Source: Massilia sp. CF038
GTDB taxonomy: Bacteria > Pseudomonadota > Gammaproteobacteria > Burkholderiales > Burkholderiaceae_D
DNA: 64,000 nt
Reading direction: 5' to 3'
NCBI RefSeq assembly: GCF_900129765.1
Contig: NZ_FQWU01000002.1
Location: 1-64,000, forward strand
The stretch's first letter is position 1, and the number at the start of each line of letters is the position of its first letter. The notes below the pieces were generated by a model. The model had not been told where the DNA came from, did not search any database, and was given only the letters and a program-made list of their open reading frames with translations. Below, in pieces: positions 11,201 to 19,092 of this stretch. Position numbers and translations under genes: made by a program.

Positions 11201-11321
11201 GATCTTCATCCTGGCCCAGGTTCATGTAACTCAGGATCCCGCCCAGCAGCAGCACGGCCATCAGGTAGCGCGTCAGCGGGATGTGTTCCAGCGCCCATGT
11301 CGATAGATTGAAGCCCTTCAT
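8235..11321 (-). CDS. RND efflux pump, inner-membrane permease
   Basis: Proton-driven AcrB-type transporter of 1028 residues. It has the N-terminal membrane helix, two large periplasmic loops, and helix 4 with the paired aspartates of the proton relay (LLVDDAIIAVE). In helix 10 the usual AcrB lysine region reads MIIRNSVILVD, so arginine stands where AcrB has lysine. It overlaps the upstream fusion-protein gene by 4 bases (ATGA), so translation is coupled. No outer-membrane channel gene is present; a TolC-like partner would have to come from elsewhere. Multidrug or solvent export is plausible, and the substrate is unknown. Confidence 0.92.
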   Translation of the reverse strand: MKGFNLSTWALEHIPLTRYLMAVLLLGGILSYMNLGQDEDPPFTFRVMVVRAIWPGATAVQMAEQVTDKLERKLQETPYVDRIKSYSKPGETIILVQLRESTPPHETAASWYQVRKKIGDIRGTLPGGVIGPFFNDEFGDTYGSIFALSGDGFTYAEMKDYADFVRQQLLQVPLVSKVEQFGVQDEKINIEFSHKKFAQLGVPFEVIANQIATQNTVESTGVLVTPTDDLQVRVTGALKTVKDLENLELRANGTTFRLGDFAAIKREYQDPPGDKMRFNGKEVIGLGVSMEKGGNIINMGKGLDETVAKIRSQLPVGIELARVSDQPRAVTASVSEFIHTLIEAIAIVLIVSFLALGLHTKPLRLDVRPGLVVALTIPLVLAITFLFMSMLSIDLHKISLGALIIALGLLVDDAIIAVEMMVRKMEEGMSRFEAATFAYTSTAMPMLTGTLITAAGFLPIGLAKSAAGEYTFSMFSVNALALIISWFVAVVFTPYIGFLILKVKPHAPGEAGHEVFDTPGFQRFRRIVTWCVAWRKTTIALSLLVFFLGVYGFNFIEKQFFPDSSRPELMVEMWTPEGTSFAANEAQVKKFEAMMGKLENIESVTSYVGTGSPRFYLPLDQIFPQSNVSQIVVLAKDIKSRDAVRLKIVEIFKNDFPEVRGRVKLLPNGPPVPYPVQFRVAGPEIATVREYADKLKDIMRANPNAIGVNDNWNESVKVLRLDLDQDKLRALGVTSQTVMRAANTILSGTTIGQFREDNKLIDIVVRQPLEERATISVLNDTNIPTASGKSVTISQIARAHFVWEPGVVWREGREWAITAQCDVVDGIQGPTVSGQISEKLGDLRAALPPGYTISLEGAEADSKAAEASIAANVPLVLFIVFTLLMLQLHSFSRALLVFLTGPLGVAGAAMALLILQRPFGFVANLGVIALFGMIIRNSVILVDQIEHDIANGAEPWDAVVEAAVRRCRPIILTAAAAALAMIPLSRSVFWGPMAVAIMGGLVVATALTLLFLPALYAAWFRVKRPAHR

Positions 11322-12478
11322 TTTGCGCCCTCGCCCGCTGCCACGGCTGGCACGCCTTCTGTCGCCGAGCGTTCGCTTGCGAGGATTTTGACTTCCTGTC
11401 CTGGCTTGAGCAGGTTGACCCCGGCCGTGACCACGGTCTGACCCGGCTTGACGCCACCGACCAGCACCACTTCGTTGCCGGCCGTGCCGCCCACCTGCAC
11501 CGGCACCAGCCTGACCTTGCCGTTTTCAACCAGCCACACCGAGGTGGTGGATTTTTCGTGGAACAGCGCAGTCAGTGGCACCCGAATCAAAGGTACAGCG
11601 GTGGTGGAGGAAAACTGCACCAGCGCTGTCATGCCCAGCTTGACGTCGGCCGCGCTGTCGGGAATCGATACCTTGACGGCGTACGTACGCGTGGCCGGGT
11701 CGGCCACCGGCGAGACTTCGCGCACTTTGCCGGGAATGACCTGGTCCGGACGCGCCCACATCTTCACTGTCACGTCTTCCACCTTGCGCAGCGTGTCGAC
11801 CTTGTCTTCCGGCAGACCGATGACGATTTCCTTTTCGCCCGCCTTGGCCACCCGGACCACTGGCTGGCCCGGGGTGACGACCTGCCCGACATCCGCGTCG
11901 ACCGCGGTGACCACGCCATCGCTGTCGGCGACCAGGGTGGCATAGCCGGCTTGATTCGACTGGCCGAAGTAGCCCGCCTGCGCGGCATCCACATTCGCCT
12001 GCGCGGCCCGGAAGCTGGCCAGTTTTTCATCCAGCACGGCTTGGCTGACAAAGTTCTTCACGCGCAGTTCCTGATACCGTTTCAGCTCGGCCTTGGCCAG
12101 GTCGCGCGAGGTTTCCGCCGCTTGCAGGCTGGCTTTCGACTGCGCTTGCGAGAGGCGCAAATCGGCCGGGTCGAGCTGCATCAAGATCTGCCCTTTCGTC
12201 ACCTGCGTGCCCGGATCGACCTTGCGCGCCGTGATTTTGCCCGGCACCCGGAAGCCCAGGCGCGACTCGACCCGCGCCCGCACTTCGCCGGAAAACTCGG
12301 CGTTGATCCCGACATTACTGGCATGCAGCACCAGCACCCGCACTGGACGCACGTCCGGTGTCTTGGCGGCCTCTTTGGCGCAGCCGCTCAGCAAGACAGC
12401 ACTGGTCAGCAGACTGATCGACATGAGGTGGCCGGGGGATGCCGGCAGACGCAGGCGCAGGTTTTTCAGGAGGGACAC
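11318..12478 (-). CDS. RND efflux periplasmic adaptor (membrane fusion lipoprotein)
   Basis: The 386-residue product is the HlyD/AcrA-type adaptor that links the RND permease to an outer-membrane channel. A lipobox LLSGC places the lipidated cysteine at residue 33. A short barrel-sandwich (lipoyl) hybrid domain, an alpha-hairpin around residues 100-170 and the beta-barrel follow. The start at 12478 is the longest; Met19 is an alternative just before the hydrophobic stretch. It is the first gene of a two-gene operon behind a strong promoter. Confidence 0.9.
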   Translation of the reverse strand: MSLLKNLRLRLPASPGHLMSISLLTSAVLLSGCAKEAAKTPDVRPVRVLVLHASNVGINAEFSGEVRARVESRLGFRVPGKITARKVDPGTQVTKGQILMQLDPADLRLSQAQSKASLQAAETSRDLAKAELKRYQELRVKNFVSQAVLDEKLASFRAAQANVDAAQAGYFGQSNQAGYATLVADSDGVVTAVDADVGQVVTPGQPVVRVAKAGEKEIVIGLPEDKVDTLRKVEDVTVKMWARPDQVIPGKVREVSPVADPATRTYAVKVSIPDSAADVKLGMTALVQFSSTTAVPLIRVPLTALFHEKSTTSVWLVENGKVRLVPVQVGGTAGNEVVLVGGVKPGQTVVTAGVNLLKPGQEVKILASERSATEGVPAVAAGEGAK

Positions 12479-12562
12479 AGTGTTTTCCTTTACTATGCGG
12501 TGGGCTATGCAGAGGAGCGCCTGAGTAGTGTCTTGATGCTACTACTGCGGCGCCGCTCGCTG

Positions 12563-12582
12563 CTAACTGACTTTTCAGTTAG
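12563..12582. promoter_or_regulatory. Candidate operator of the RND pump operon
   Basis: CTAACTGA-CTTT-TCAGTTAG is a perfect 8-bp inverted repeat just past the -10 box, covering the expected transcription start on the minus strand. Its size and position fit a TetR-type repressor site, as is common for RND operons. No regulator gene is adjacent. Confidence 0.65.
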
Positions 12583-12584
12583 TA

Positions 12585-12612
12585 ATTATAATGTTGCAAC
12601 TCATAAATGCAA
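12585..12612 (-). promoter_or_regulatory. Promoter of the RND pump operon
   Basis: On the minus strand TTGCAT (complement of 12607-12612) and TATAAT (complement of 12585-12590) are spaced by 16 bases. This is a near-consensus sigma-70 promoter. It lies in the 159-base divergent gap shared with hpnC. Confidence 0.7.
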
Positions 12613-12637
12613 ATGACTTTCGCGTCATTTATTTTCC

Positions 12638-13447
12638 ATGCCCGTTGATCACTACGAAAATTTCCCTGTCGCCTCCGTTTTGTTGCCAAAAAAGCTAGTG
12701 CCGGCGGTGGAGGCGATTTACGCCTTTGCCCGCAGCGCGGACGATATTGCCGACGAGGGGGATGCGCTGCCGGCTGCGCGCTTGTCCGCTTTGGCAGCGT
12801 ACGAAGCTGCGCTGGCGTCCATTGCCGCGGGCGAACACCAGAGCGATCCGATGTTTGCGCGGCTGGCGGCCGTGATTGCGCAGTACCAATTGCCGCTGCA
12901 ACCGTTTTACGACTTGCTGTCCGCCTTCAAGCAGGACGTGGGCACCAAGCGCTATGCCAATTTTCCCCTGCTGCTGGACTATTGCCGGCGCTCGGCCAAC
13001 CCGGTCGGCTTCCTGATGCTGTCGCTGTATGGGGCAGCCAGCGCACGCAACATCGCCGATTCGGATGCAATCTGCTCGGCTCTGCAGTTAATTAATTTCT
13101 TGCAGGACGTGGCGATTGACCGCGAGAAGGACCGCACTTACATTCCGCTCGACGATCTGGCGCGCTTTGGGGTGGACCAGGCGCAGCTTGACCGTGCCGA
13201 TGCCGATCCCCGTTTCCAGGCCTTGATGCAGTTTGAAGTGGACCGTGCGCGCGAGATGATGGTGGGCGCCGCGCCACTGGCGAAACGCTTGCCTGGACGC
13301 ATAGGCTGGGAGCTGCGCATGGTCGTTCAGGGCGGCTTGCGCATTCTCGACCGGATCGAGCAGGTGCAGTTCGATGTATTCCGCCGCCGCCCCAAACTGG
13401 CCCTGCCCGACTGGCTGGTCATCGGCTGGCGCGCCCTGTGGATGTAA
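12638..13447 (+). CDS. hpnC: Squalene biosynthesis protein HpnC
   Basis: Trans-isoprenyl diphosphate synthase-fold enzyme of 269 residues. In the bacterial three-step route HpnC converts presqualene diphosphate to hydroxysqualene. Both magnesium-binding motifs are present: DDIAD starting at residue 35, and the second with Asp157 and Asp161 (FLQDVAIDREKD). It is followed 81 bases later by hpnD, so the pair is probably an operon. The start at 12638 has no clear ribosome-binding site. Confidence 0.93.
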   Translation: MPVDHYENFPVASVLLPKKLVPAVEAIYAFARSADDIADEGDALPAARLSALAAYEAALASIAAGEHQSDPMFARLAAVIAQYQLPLQPFYDLLSAFKQDVGTKRYANFPLLLDYCRRSANPVGFLMLSLYGAASARNIADSDAICSALQLINFLQDVAIDREKDRTYIPLDDLARFGVDQAQLDRADADPRFQALMQFEVDRAREMMVGAAPLAKRLPGRIGWELRMVVQGGLRILDRIEQVQFDVFRRRPKLALPDWLVIGWRALWM

Positions 13448-13528
13448 GAAAAACCCGGCGCGCCACCCTGCTTTCAGCCGCTGCACTATAGAATAGCGGC
13501 TTCGCATCGAATTCTTGCACTTTTGCCC

Positions 13529-14362
13529 ATGTCCCCAGACGAATACTGCCAACAAAAAACTGTCCAGAGTGGATCGAGCTTTTATTACAGCTTCCTGTTC
13601 CTGCCGCAGGAACGGCGCCGCGCCATCACTGCGCTGTACGCGTTCTGCCGCGAAGTTGACGATACCGTTGACGAATGCACGGACCAGTCGATTGCCCGGA
13701 TCAAGCTGGCCTGGTGGCGCAACGAGATTTCGAGCATGTATGCCGGCAAGCCGACCCACCCGGTCACGCAAGCCATGCAGCCTCACCTGACGGTCTACGA
13801 CCTGCAGGAGAAGCACATGCAAGCCATTATTGATGGCATGGAAATGGACCTGGACCAAACCCGCTACCTGGATTACCCGGCAATGCAGAAGTATTGCTGG
13901 CACGTGGCCAGCGTGGTCGGCATTCTGTCCGCCAGCATCTTTGGCGTGACCAATCCGAAAACGCTGGAATACGCCGAAAAGCTGGGCCTGGCATTCCAGC
14001 TGACCAATATCATTCGCGACGTGGGCGAAGATGCACGCAAGGGCCGCATCTATCTGCCGGTCAACGAGCTGCAGCAATTTAACGTGACTGCGGCCGACCT
14101 GCTCAACGCGCGCCACAGCGAGAAATTCGAGAACTTGATGCGCTTCCAGGTCGAACGCGCAAAAAAAGTCTACGACGAAGCCTTCGCCTTGCTGCCGAAG
14201 GAAGACCGGCGCGCACAGCGCCCGGGCTTGATGATGGCGGCCATTTACCGCACCGTGCTGGACGAGATCGAACGCGACAATTTCCATGTGCTGACCCAGA
14301 GGATCTCGCTCACGCCGATCCGCAAGCTGTGGCTGGCATGGAAGACCTACATTCGTGGCTAA
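13529..14362 (+). CDS. hpnD: Presqualene diphosphate synthase HpnD
   Basis: Joins two farnesyl diphosphates into presqualene diphosphate, the first step of the HpnCDE route. The 277 residues carry the aspartate motif DDTVDE near residue 44 and the second NIIRDVGEDARKGR. I chose the ATG at 13529; an in-frame TTG two codons upstream is possible but less likely. Its end overlaps the hpnE start by 8 bases, so the two are translationally linked. Confidence 0.94.
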   Translation: MSPDEYCQQKTVQSGSSFYYSFLFLPQERRRAITALYAFCREVDDTVDECTDQSIARIKLAWWRNEISSMYAGKPTHPVTQAMQPHLTVYDLQEKHMQAIIDGMEMDLDQTRYLDYPAMQKYCWHVASVVGILSASIFGVTNPKTLEYAEKLGLAFQLTNIIRDVGEDARKGRIYLPVNELQQFNVTAADLLNARHSEKFENLMRFQVERAKKVYDEAFALLPKEDRRAQRPGLMMAAIYRTVLDEIERDNFHVLTQRISLTPIRKLWLAWKTYIRG

Positions 14363-15689
14363 CACCGCCGCTGTTGTTGGCGCCGGCTGGGCTGGCTGCG
14401 CGGCAGCCGTGGAACTGGCGCACGCTGGTTACCATGTGACCCTGTATGAAGCGGCGCGCACCCTGGGCGGGCGCGCACGCGCGGTGGACGTGAACGGCGC
14501 ACGGCTCGACAACGGTCAGCATATTCTGCTGGGCGCGTATGCCGAAACACTGCGTCTGATGCGCCTGGCCGGCGTTGACCGCGCTCAGGCGATCCTGACC
14601 CTCCCCTTGCAAATGCGTTATCCACCCGGACACGGGATGGATTTTGTTGCCCCTCGCCTGCCAGCCCCGCTGCATCTGGCCATTGCCCTGCTGCGCGCGC
14701 GCGGCCTGGCCGGCGCCGACAAGATGGCACTGGCGCGCTTTTCCACCACCGCGCGCTGGATGGACTGGACACTGCACAAGGACTGCAGCGTCAGCGAACT
14801 GCTGGCGCGCTTCGACCAGACGCCGCGCCTGATCCAGCTGATGTGGCGCCCGCTGTGCCTGGCCGCCCTGAACACGGTGCCGGAACGCGCCTCGGCCCAG
14901 GTTTTTCTGCATGTGCTGCGCGACAGCCTGGGCGCGCGGCGCAGCAGCTCGGACATGCTGCTGCCCAAAGCTGATCTGACGGCCTTGTTCCCGGCAGCGG
15001 CAGGCGCTTACATCGAAGCGCGCGGCGGCAGCGTGCGCACTGGCACCAAGGTACAAGCCCTACGTGCACAGCAAGACGGCTGGCAGCTTGACGCCAGCGG
15101 CGGCGCAGACGGCCAGACACAAACCCGCGCGGACGTGGTTGTGCTTGCAGCCGGCGCACCAGCGAGTGCACCCTTGCTGGCAGCCGTGGGCCAAACCGCA
15201 CTGGCCGCCCAGCTCGATGCTTTTGACTACGAACCGATTACCACCTGCTACCTCCAATACGCAGCAGGCACCAGGCTGGACCTGCCGTTTTATGCTTTGG
15301 TCGACGACCCGGCCAATCTGCACTTCGGCCAGTTTGTGTTCGACCGTGGCCAGCTCGATGAAGTTCAGTCAGGGTTGTTCGCCGTGGTCATCAGCGCCGC
15401 TGCAGAAGCTGCCGCAATGGAACGGGATGCCCTGGCCGATGCCATCGCCGCCCAGCTCGCCAGCGTGCTGGGGCAGCCGGCCCTGCGCCAGCCGCTGTGG
15501 ACCCAGGTCATCACCGAAAAGCGCGCGACCTTTGCCTGCACCCCCGGTCTGCTACGTCCGCAGGTCGCCAGCGGCCTGCCCGGCCTTGCCATTGCTGGCG
15601 ACTACACCGCCAGCAACTATCCGGCCACCCTGGAAGCGGCTGTGCGCAGCGGCGTGGCGGCAGCCAGGGCTGTGCAAACCCGGGCTTGA
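14355..15689 (+). CDS. hpnE: Hydroxysqualene dehydroxylase HpnE
   Basis: FAD-dependent amine-oxidase-fold enzyme that reduces hydroxysqualene to squalene, the last step before hopanoid cyclisation. The 444-residue product begins with a Rossmann dinucleotide motif (VVGAGWAGCAAA) and an E at the end of beta-2, and the C-terminal FAD motif reads LAIAGDYTASNYPATLE. It uses a GTG start at 14355 that overlaps the end of hpnD. No squalene-hopene cyclase gene lies in the window. Confidence 0.93.
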   Translation: MANTAAVVGAGWAGCAAAVELAHAGYHVTLYEAARTLGGRARAVDVNGARLDNGQHILLGAYAETLRLMRLAGVDRAQAILTLPLQMRYPPGHGMDFVAPRLPAPLHLAIALLRARGLAGADKMALARFSTTARWMDWTLHKDCSVSELLARFDQTPRLIQLMWRPLCLAALNTVPERASAQVFLHVLRDSLGARRSSSDMLLPKADLTALFPAAAGAYIEARGGSVRTGTKVQALRAQQDGWQLDASGGADGQTQTRADVVVLAAGAPASAPLLAAVGQTALAAQLDAFDYEPITTCYLQYAAGTRLDLPFYALVDDPANLHFGQFVFDRGQLDEVQSGLFAVVISAAAEAAAMERDALADAIAAQLASVLGQPALRQPLWTQVITEKRATFACTPGLLRPQVASGLPGLAIAGDYTASNYPATLEAAVRSGVAAARAVQTRA

Positions 15690-15831
15690 GCGGCGCGCGT
15701 GCGCACGGTTATCCCCCCATTTTGTCGTTGATGGCGCGATTTATGCAGACTGTCGCATTCCCGTGGCTGACCAGGACGTGTTCTCGTAAAGTAACACCAT
15801 CGACAACCGCTCCTTGAAACGGACTTGCACA

Positions 15832-15981
15832 ATGAACATCACCTTGGGATTACGCGCGCTGCTCTTGCTGGCTTTTGTTGCCGCAAGCACGACCGTGATC
15901 GTCGCACCTGGCCTGGTGGGCGGCAACAATGCCGCTGACAGCGATGTGCTCGACTTGATCGTTGCGATCAACCATTCCTGA
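15832..15981 (+). CDS. Small membrane or secreted peptide, unknown
   Basis: A 49-codon frame beginning MNITLGLRALLLLA with a strong hydrophobic stretch (residues 5-28), a short Gly/Asn segment, and an acidic tail ending NHS. It reads as a signal peptide or membrane anchor plus a 20-residue tail. It ends 26 bases before the DUF1700 gene on the same strand. I do not recognise it. The 142 bases upstream contain no other gene. Coding status rests on frame, position and hydrophobic profile only. Confidence 0.5.
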   Translation: MNITLGLRALLLLAFVAASTTVIVAPGLVGGNNAADSDVLDLIVAINHS

Positions 15982-16007
15982 CCCACACGCAAACGGAGCC
16001 ATGCCAT

Positions 16008-16895
16008 ATGGACAAGATTGAATACCTGGAAGCGCTCAAGCGTGCGATGACTGGCCTGGCGCCGGAAGCGCAGGCCAAGACGCTGGCCTTTTACGAGCAG
16101 CGCTTTGTCGACGGCGTGGCCGCCGGCCGCAGCGAAGCAGAAATCGCCGCCGAGCAAGACGATCCTCGAAAAATCGCCATGACCTTGCGCGCCAACAGCC
16201 ACATGGCTGCCTTTACCGAAAAAAAGAATCCAGCCAACTTTGTGCGGATGGCGTTTGCCGCTGTCGGTCTGGCCATCTTCAATCTGTTCATGGTCGTACC
16301 GGCCATGGTGTACGCTGCCATGCTGACGGTGCTGTACGTCTGCGGCTTGACGTTTTATCTCGCTGGCACAGTCATTACCGCCAGCGGCTTGTCGGGCACC
16401 GATGAAATCAAGCTCACCGGCCCGCTGCGCCACATCCTTGACGACGGCGAGAGCACCCCGACGCGCGTCACCATCAACGAGCAAGGCATCAACATCATCA
16501 CCGACCGCGATAGCAGCAAGCAAGGCACCAGCGTGGTAGCAGGCAAAGATGCCAAGGCCAGCAAGGAAGACGACAGCGAAGCTGACAGCAGCGCCACTAC
16601 CGAAGACAGCCCCAAAGACGACAGCGTGACCGCCCGCGATTCCTCGGTGGAAGCCGATCCCATCGATGCCATTGCCGAGCGCGCCGCCAAGCGCGCCGAG
16701 ACGGCTGTCAGCGAGCGCATCACCATTGCCAGCGAGTTGAACGATGAAACCCGCGCCACCCAAGTGTTTGTCGGCATCGGCCTGGTCCTGGGCGGCATTC
16801 TCCTGATCCTGCTGAGCCTGGTCATCACCCGCTATACCGTCATTGGCGTCAAGCGCTACATCGAAATGAATCTGTCCCTGCTCAAGGGCCATTGA
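16008..16895 (+). CDS. DUF1700 (HAAS-type) membrane protein
   Basis: The first 70 residues match the HAAS/DUF1700 module (MDKIEYLEALKRAM, then a bundle of short helices with a DDPRKIA motif). Two hydrophobic segments follow at about residues 83-130. A long, acidic, serine-rich linker (about residues 165-215) leads to a final membrane helix near residue 265. Such proteins often sit next to PadR regulators and DUF2807/DUF4097 adhesin-like proteins and may pass envelope signals. Here no PadR gene is present. It lies 19 bases upstream of the DUF2807 gene, so an operon is likely. The GGAG at about 15993 is a good ribosome-binding site. Confidence 0.8.
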   Translation: MDKIEYLEALKRAMTGLAPEAQAKTLAFYEQRFVDGVAAGRSEAEIAAEQDDPRKIAMTLRANSHMAAFTEKKNPANFVRMAFAAVGLAIFNLFMVVPAMVYAAMLTVLYVCGLTFYLAGTVITASGLSGTDEIKLTGPLRHILDDGESTPTRVTINEQGINIITDRDSSKQGTSVVAGKDAKASKEDDSEADSSATTEDSPKDDSVTARDSSVEADPIDAIAERAAKRAETAVSERITIASELNDETRATQVFVGIGLVLGGILLILLSLVITRYTVIGVKRYIEMNLSLLKGH

Positions 16896-16914
16896 ACCCG
16901 GATCGGATCCAGCC

Positions 16915-17730
16915 ATGCGTACCCTAGTCAAAATCGGATTCAGCCTGCTGGCCCTCGCGGTCGTGCTGATCATCATCTTGTTCGGCGCACTGCGCGCTCA
17001 CGGCAGCAATAGCGGACGCGCCAATCCGGAAGGCCGGGTCGTTGCCAGCGAAAGCCGTACCATCAGCGACAGCGTCAATGAAATCGATTTGAGCGGCCCC
17101 ATCAACATGACCTTGCGTCAGGGTGCCACCCCGTCATTGACCGTGCGTGGCGAGCAGCGTCTGCTGGGCAACATCGAGACCAGCGAAAACGGCCACAAGC
17201 TCAGCATCGGCACCAAGGGCATGCTGTTGCACCATCGCCAGCCTTTGCAGGTGGTGCTGACACTGCCCGCCATCAGCAGCATCACCGTGCGCGGCAGCGG
17301 CGACAGCACCATCAATGGCTTTAGCGGCGACAAGGTCGACGTCCAGCTGTACGGCTCGGGCAACGTCAAGTTCAACGGCCGTTACAAGGACGTGGCCGCC
17401 AGCGTACATGGCAGCGGCGACATGGAAATGAACGGCGGGTCCAGCGACAAGGTGGAGGTAGCGCTGGTCGGCTCCGGCCAGATGACCGTGGTTGGCCAGT
17501 GCAAGGAATTCAAGGCCGAACAAACCGGCACCGGCGACCTCGATGCCGAGCATCTGGCGGCCGATCGCGCAGAAATCAGCCTGCGCGGCTCAGGTACCTC
17601 GGTGGTGCAGGCACGTAAAACAGCCGATGTGACCCTGCGTGGCAGTGGTGATGTGAGCGTGCTGGGCAATCCCGACGCGCGCACCATCAACCGCACCGGT
17701 AGCGGTGACGTTACCTTCCGCGACCAGTAA
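16915..17730 (+). CDS. DUF2807 beta-helix protein, membrane-anchored
   Basis: A 271-residue protein with an N-terminal hydrophobic helix (residues 5-27) that acts as signal or anchor. The rest is the DUF2807 'head GIN' fold: short strands recurring about every 20 residues with the motif GSGD or GSG at the turns (VRGSGD, LYGSGN, VHGSGD, LVGSGQ, GTGD, LRGSGT, LRGSGD, TGSGD). The family is predicted to form a right-handed beta-helix facing the periplasm or cell surface. Its function is unknown. Its last 20 bases overlap the tail of the convergent flavoprotein gene. Confidence 0.82.
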   Translation: MRTLVKIGFSLLALAVVLIIILFGALRAHGSNSGRANPEGRVVASESRTISDSVNEIDLSGPINMTLRQGATPSLTVRGEQRLLGNIETSENGHKLSIGTKGMLLHHRQPLQVVLTLPAISSITVRGSGDSTINGFSGDKVDVQLYGSGNVKFNGRYKDVAASVHGSGDMEMNGGSSDKVEVALVGSGQMTVVGQCKEFKAEQTGTGDLDAEHLAADRAEISLRGSGTSVVQARKTADVTLRGSGDVSVLGNPDARTINRTGSGDVTFRDQ

Positions 17731-18961
17731 GCAGCCAGTCCAGCGCGCCCCGGCCAGCTGCGCGGCCGCTGGCAAAACAAGCGGTCAGCAGGTAGCCGCC
17801 CGTGGGTGCTTCCCAGTCGATCATTTCGCCGGCCACAAATACCCCAGGCAGCGCGCGCAGCATGGCGCTGGCCGGATCGATCGCATCGAAACGGACCCCG
17901 CCAGCACTGCTGATTGCCTCGTCGATCGGGCGGGCACGGCGCAGCACCAGCGGCAGCATCTTGAGCGCGCTGGCCAGGCTGTCGGTATCGGCAAACTGCG
18001 CCGCTGTCAGGCATTCGCGCAGCAAGCCCGATTTCACCCCCTTGATACCCAGCCGGCTTTGCAGATGCGAGGACATCGAGCGCGCGCCACGCGGGCGCGT
18101 CACCTCGTCCAGCACGCGCTCGGCGCTCAGGTCGGGCAGCAGGTCGAGCCAGATGGTGGTGCTGCCGTGCGCGCCAATCTGGTCGCGCAGCGTGGCCGAC
18201 AGGGCGTAAATCAGGCTGCCCTCCACGCCTGTCGCCGTGACGACGAACTGGCCCTGGCGCTTTTGCAGCACGCCCTGGGCATCCTTCCAGCTGATGGCCA
18301 CGGTGGTCAAAGGTTCGCCCGCATGGCGCTCGCTGAAGTGCGCGCTCCAGTCGGTGTCGAAGCCGCAGTTCGATGGCTGCAAGGGCGCCACCGCCACCGA
18401 TTTCTCCTGCAGCAGCGGCACCCAGGCCCCATCTGAACCCAGCCGCGCCCAGCTGCCTCCGCCCAGCGCCAGAATGACGGCATCCGCTTCTACGCTGCGC
18501 TGCCCGTCGGGCGTGGCAAAGCGCAGCGCGGCGCCGTCCCAGCCCAGCCAGCGATGGCGCATGTGAAACTGCACGCCTGCTTCGCGCAGGCGATGCAGCC
18601 AGGCGCGCAGCAGTGGCGCCGCTTTCATAGCAGTGGGGAAGACGCGGCCGGAACTGCCGACGAAAGTGTCCACGCCCAGCGCGTGTATCCATGCGCGAAC
18701 CGCTGGCGCGTCGAACTGGGCCAGCCATTGCGCCACGGCGTCCTGACGCGCGCCGTAACGGCCCACAAAGTCGACGTATGGCTCGGAATGGGTGATGTTC
18801 ATGCCGCCTTTACCGGCCAACAGAAACTTGCGGCCGACCGAAGGCATGGCATCATAAACATCAACCAGCACGCCGCCCTGACTGAGCACTTCGGCCGCCA
18901 TCAGGCCGGCCGGACCACCGCCGATGATGGCAACGCGCGAAATTGTGGGAGCTGTGGTCAT
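17711..18961 (-). CDS. HI0933/YhiN-type flavoprotein (TIGR03862 family)
   Basis: NAD(P)/FAD-dependent oxidoreductase of 416 residues and unknown substrate. It opens with the dinucleotide motif VAIIGGGPAGLMAAE, then the family signature GRKFLLAGKGGMNITHSE, and ends with the FAD-contact segment GVFVAGEMIDWEAPTGGYLL. I chose the start at 18961 (MTTAPTISR), ten codons inside the longest frame. It converges on the DUF2807 gene. Related proteins are sometimes annotated as BaiN-like, without biochemical support here. Confidence 0.85.
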   Translation of the reverse strand: MTTAPTISRVAIIGGGPAGLMAAEVLSQGGVLVDVYDAMPSVGRKFLLAGKGGMNITHSEPYVDFVGRYGARQDAVAQWLAQFDAPAVRAWIHALGVDTFVGSSGRVFPTAMKAAPLLRAWLHRLREAGVQFHMRHRWLGWDGAALRFATPDGQRSVEADAVILALGGGSWARLGSDGAWVPLLQEKSVAVAPLQPSNCGFDTDWSAHFSERHAGEPLTTVAISWKDAQGVLQKRQGQFVVTATGVEGSLIYALSATLRDQIGAHGSTTIWLDLLPDLSAERVLDEVTRPRGARSMSSHLQSRLGIKGVKSGLLRECLTAAQFADTDSLASALKMLPLVLRRARPIDEAISSAGGVRFDAIDPASAMLRALPGVFVAGEMIDWEAPTGGYLLTACFASGRAAGRGALDWLLTGRGR

Positions 18962-19022
18962 GGCATGGTCAGGCATGGAATCGACCCGCATTGTAGTCGA
19001 CTTCGGGCCGCCAAAAGAAGAT

Positions 19023-19078
19023 GTAAAGCGTGCTTGACATGCGTGGTTCGTGTCACTAAGATGTAAAGCATACTTTAC
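19023..19078 (+). promoter_or_regulatory. Promoter with two palindromic operators
   Basis: A near-consensus promoter, TTGACA at 19034-19039 and TAAGAT at 19057-19062 with a 17-base spacer. It is bracketed by two copies of the same element: GTAAAGCGTGCTTGAC (19023-19038, overlapping the -35) and GTAAAGCATACTTTAC (19063-19078, a perfect GTAAAG/CTTTAC palindrome just after the -10). Centres are 40 bp apart. This layout is classic for repression of the downstream membrane protein and XRE regulator genes. Confidence 0.8.
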
Positions 19079-19092
19079 TAAGGGAGCTGATC

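Noticed and set aside
8235-15689. RND permease as the hopanoid transporter HpnN because it sits beside hpnC
   Set aside because: It is divergent from hpnC, has a fusion-protein partner and the AcrB layout, whereas HpnN is a shorter MMPL-type protein.
16002-16022. Six-codon frame ATG CCA TAT... just before the DUF1700 gene
   Set aside because: It overlaps the true start by chance; its closeness to the ribosome-binding site gives no independent evidence of a leader peptide.
15741-16976. Minus-strand frame of 411 codons across the small peptide and DUF1700 genes
   Set aside because: It runs through two plausible plus-strand genes and has no recognisable domain.
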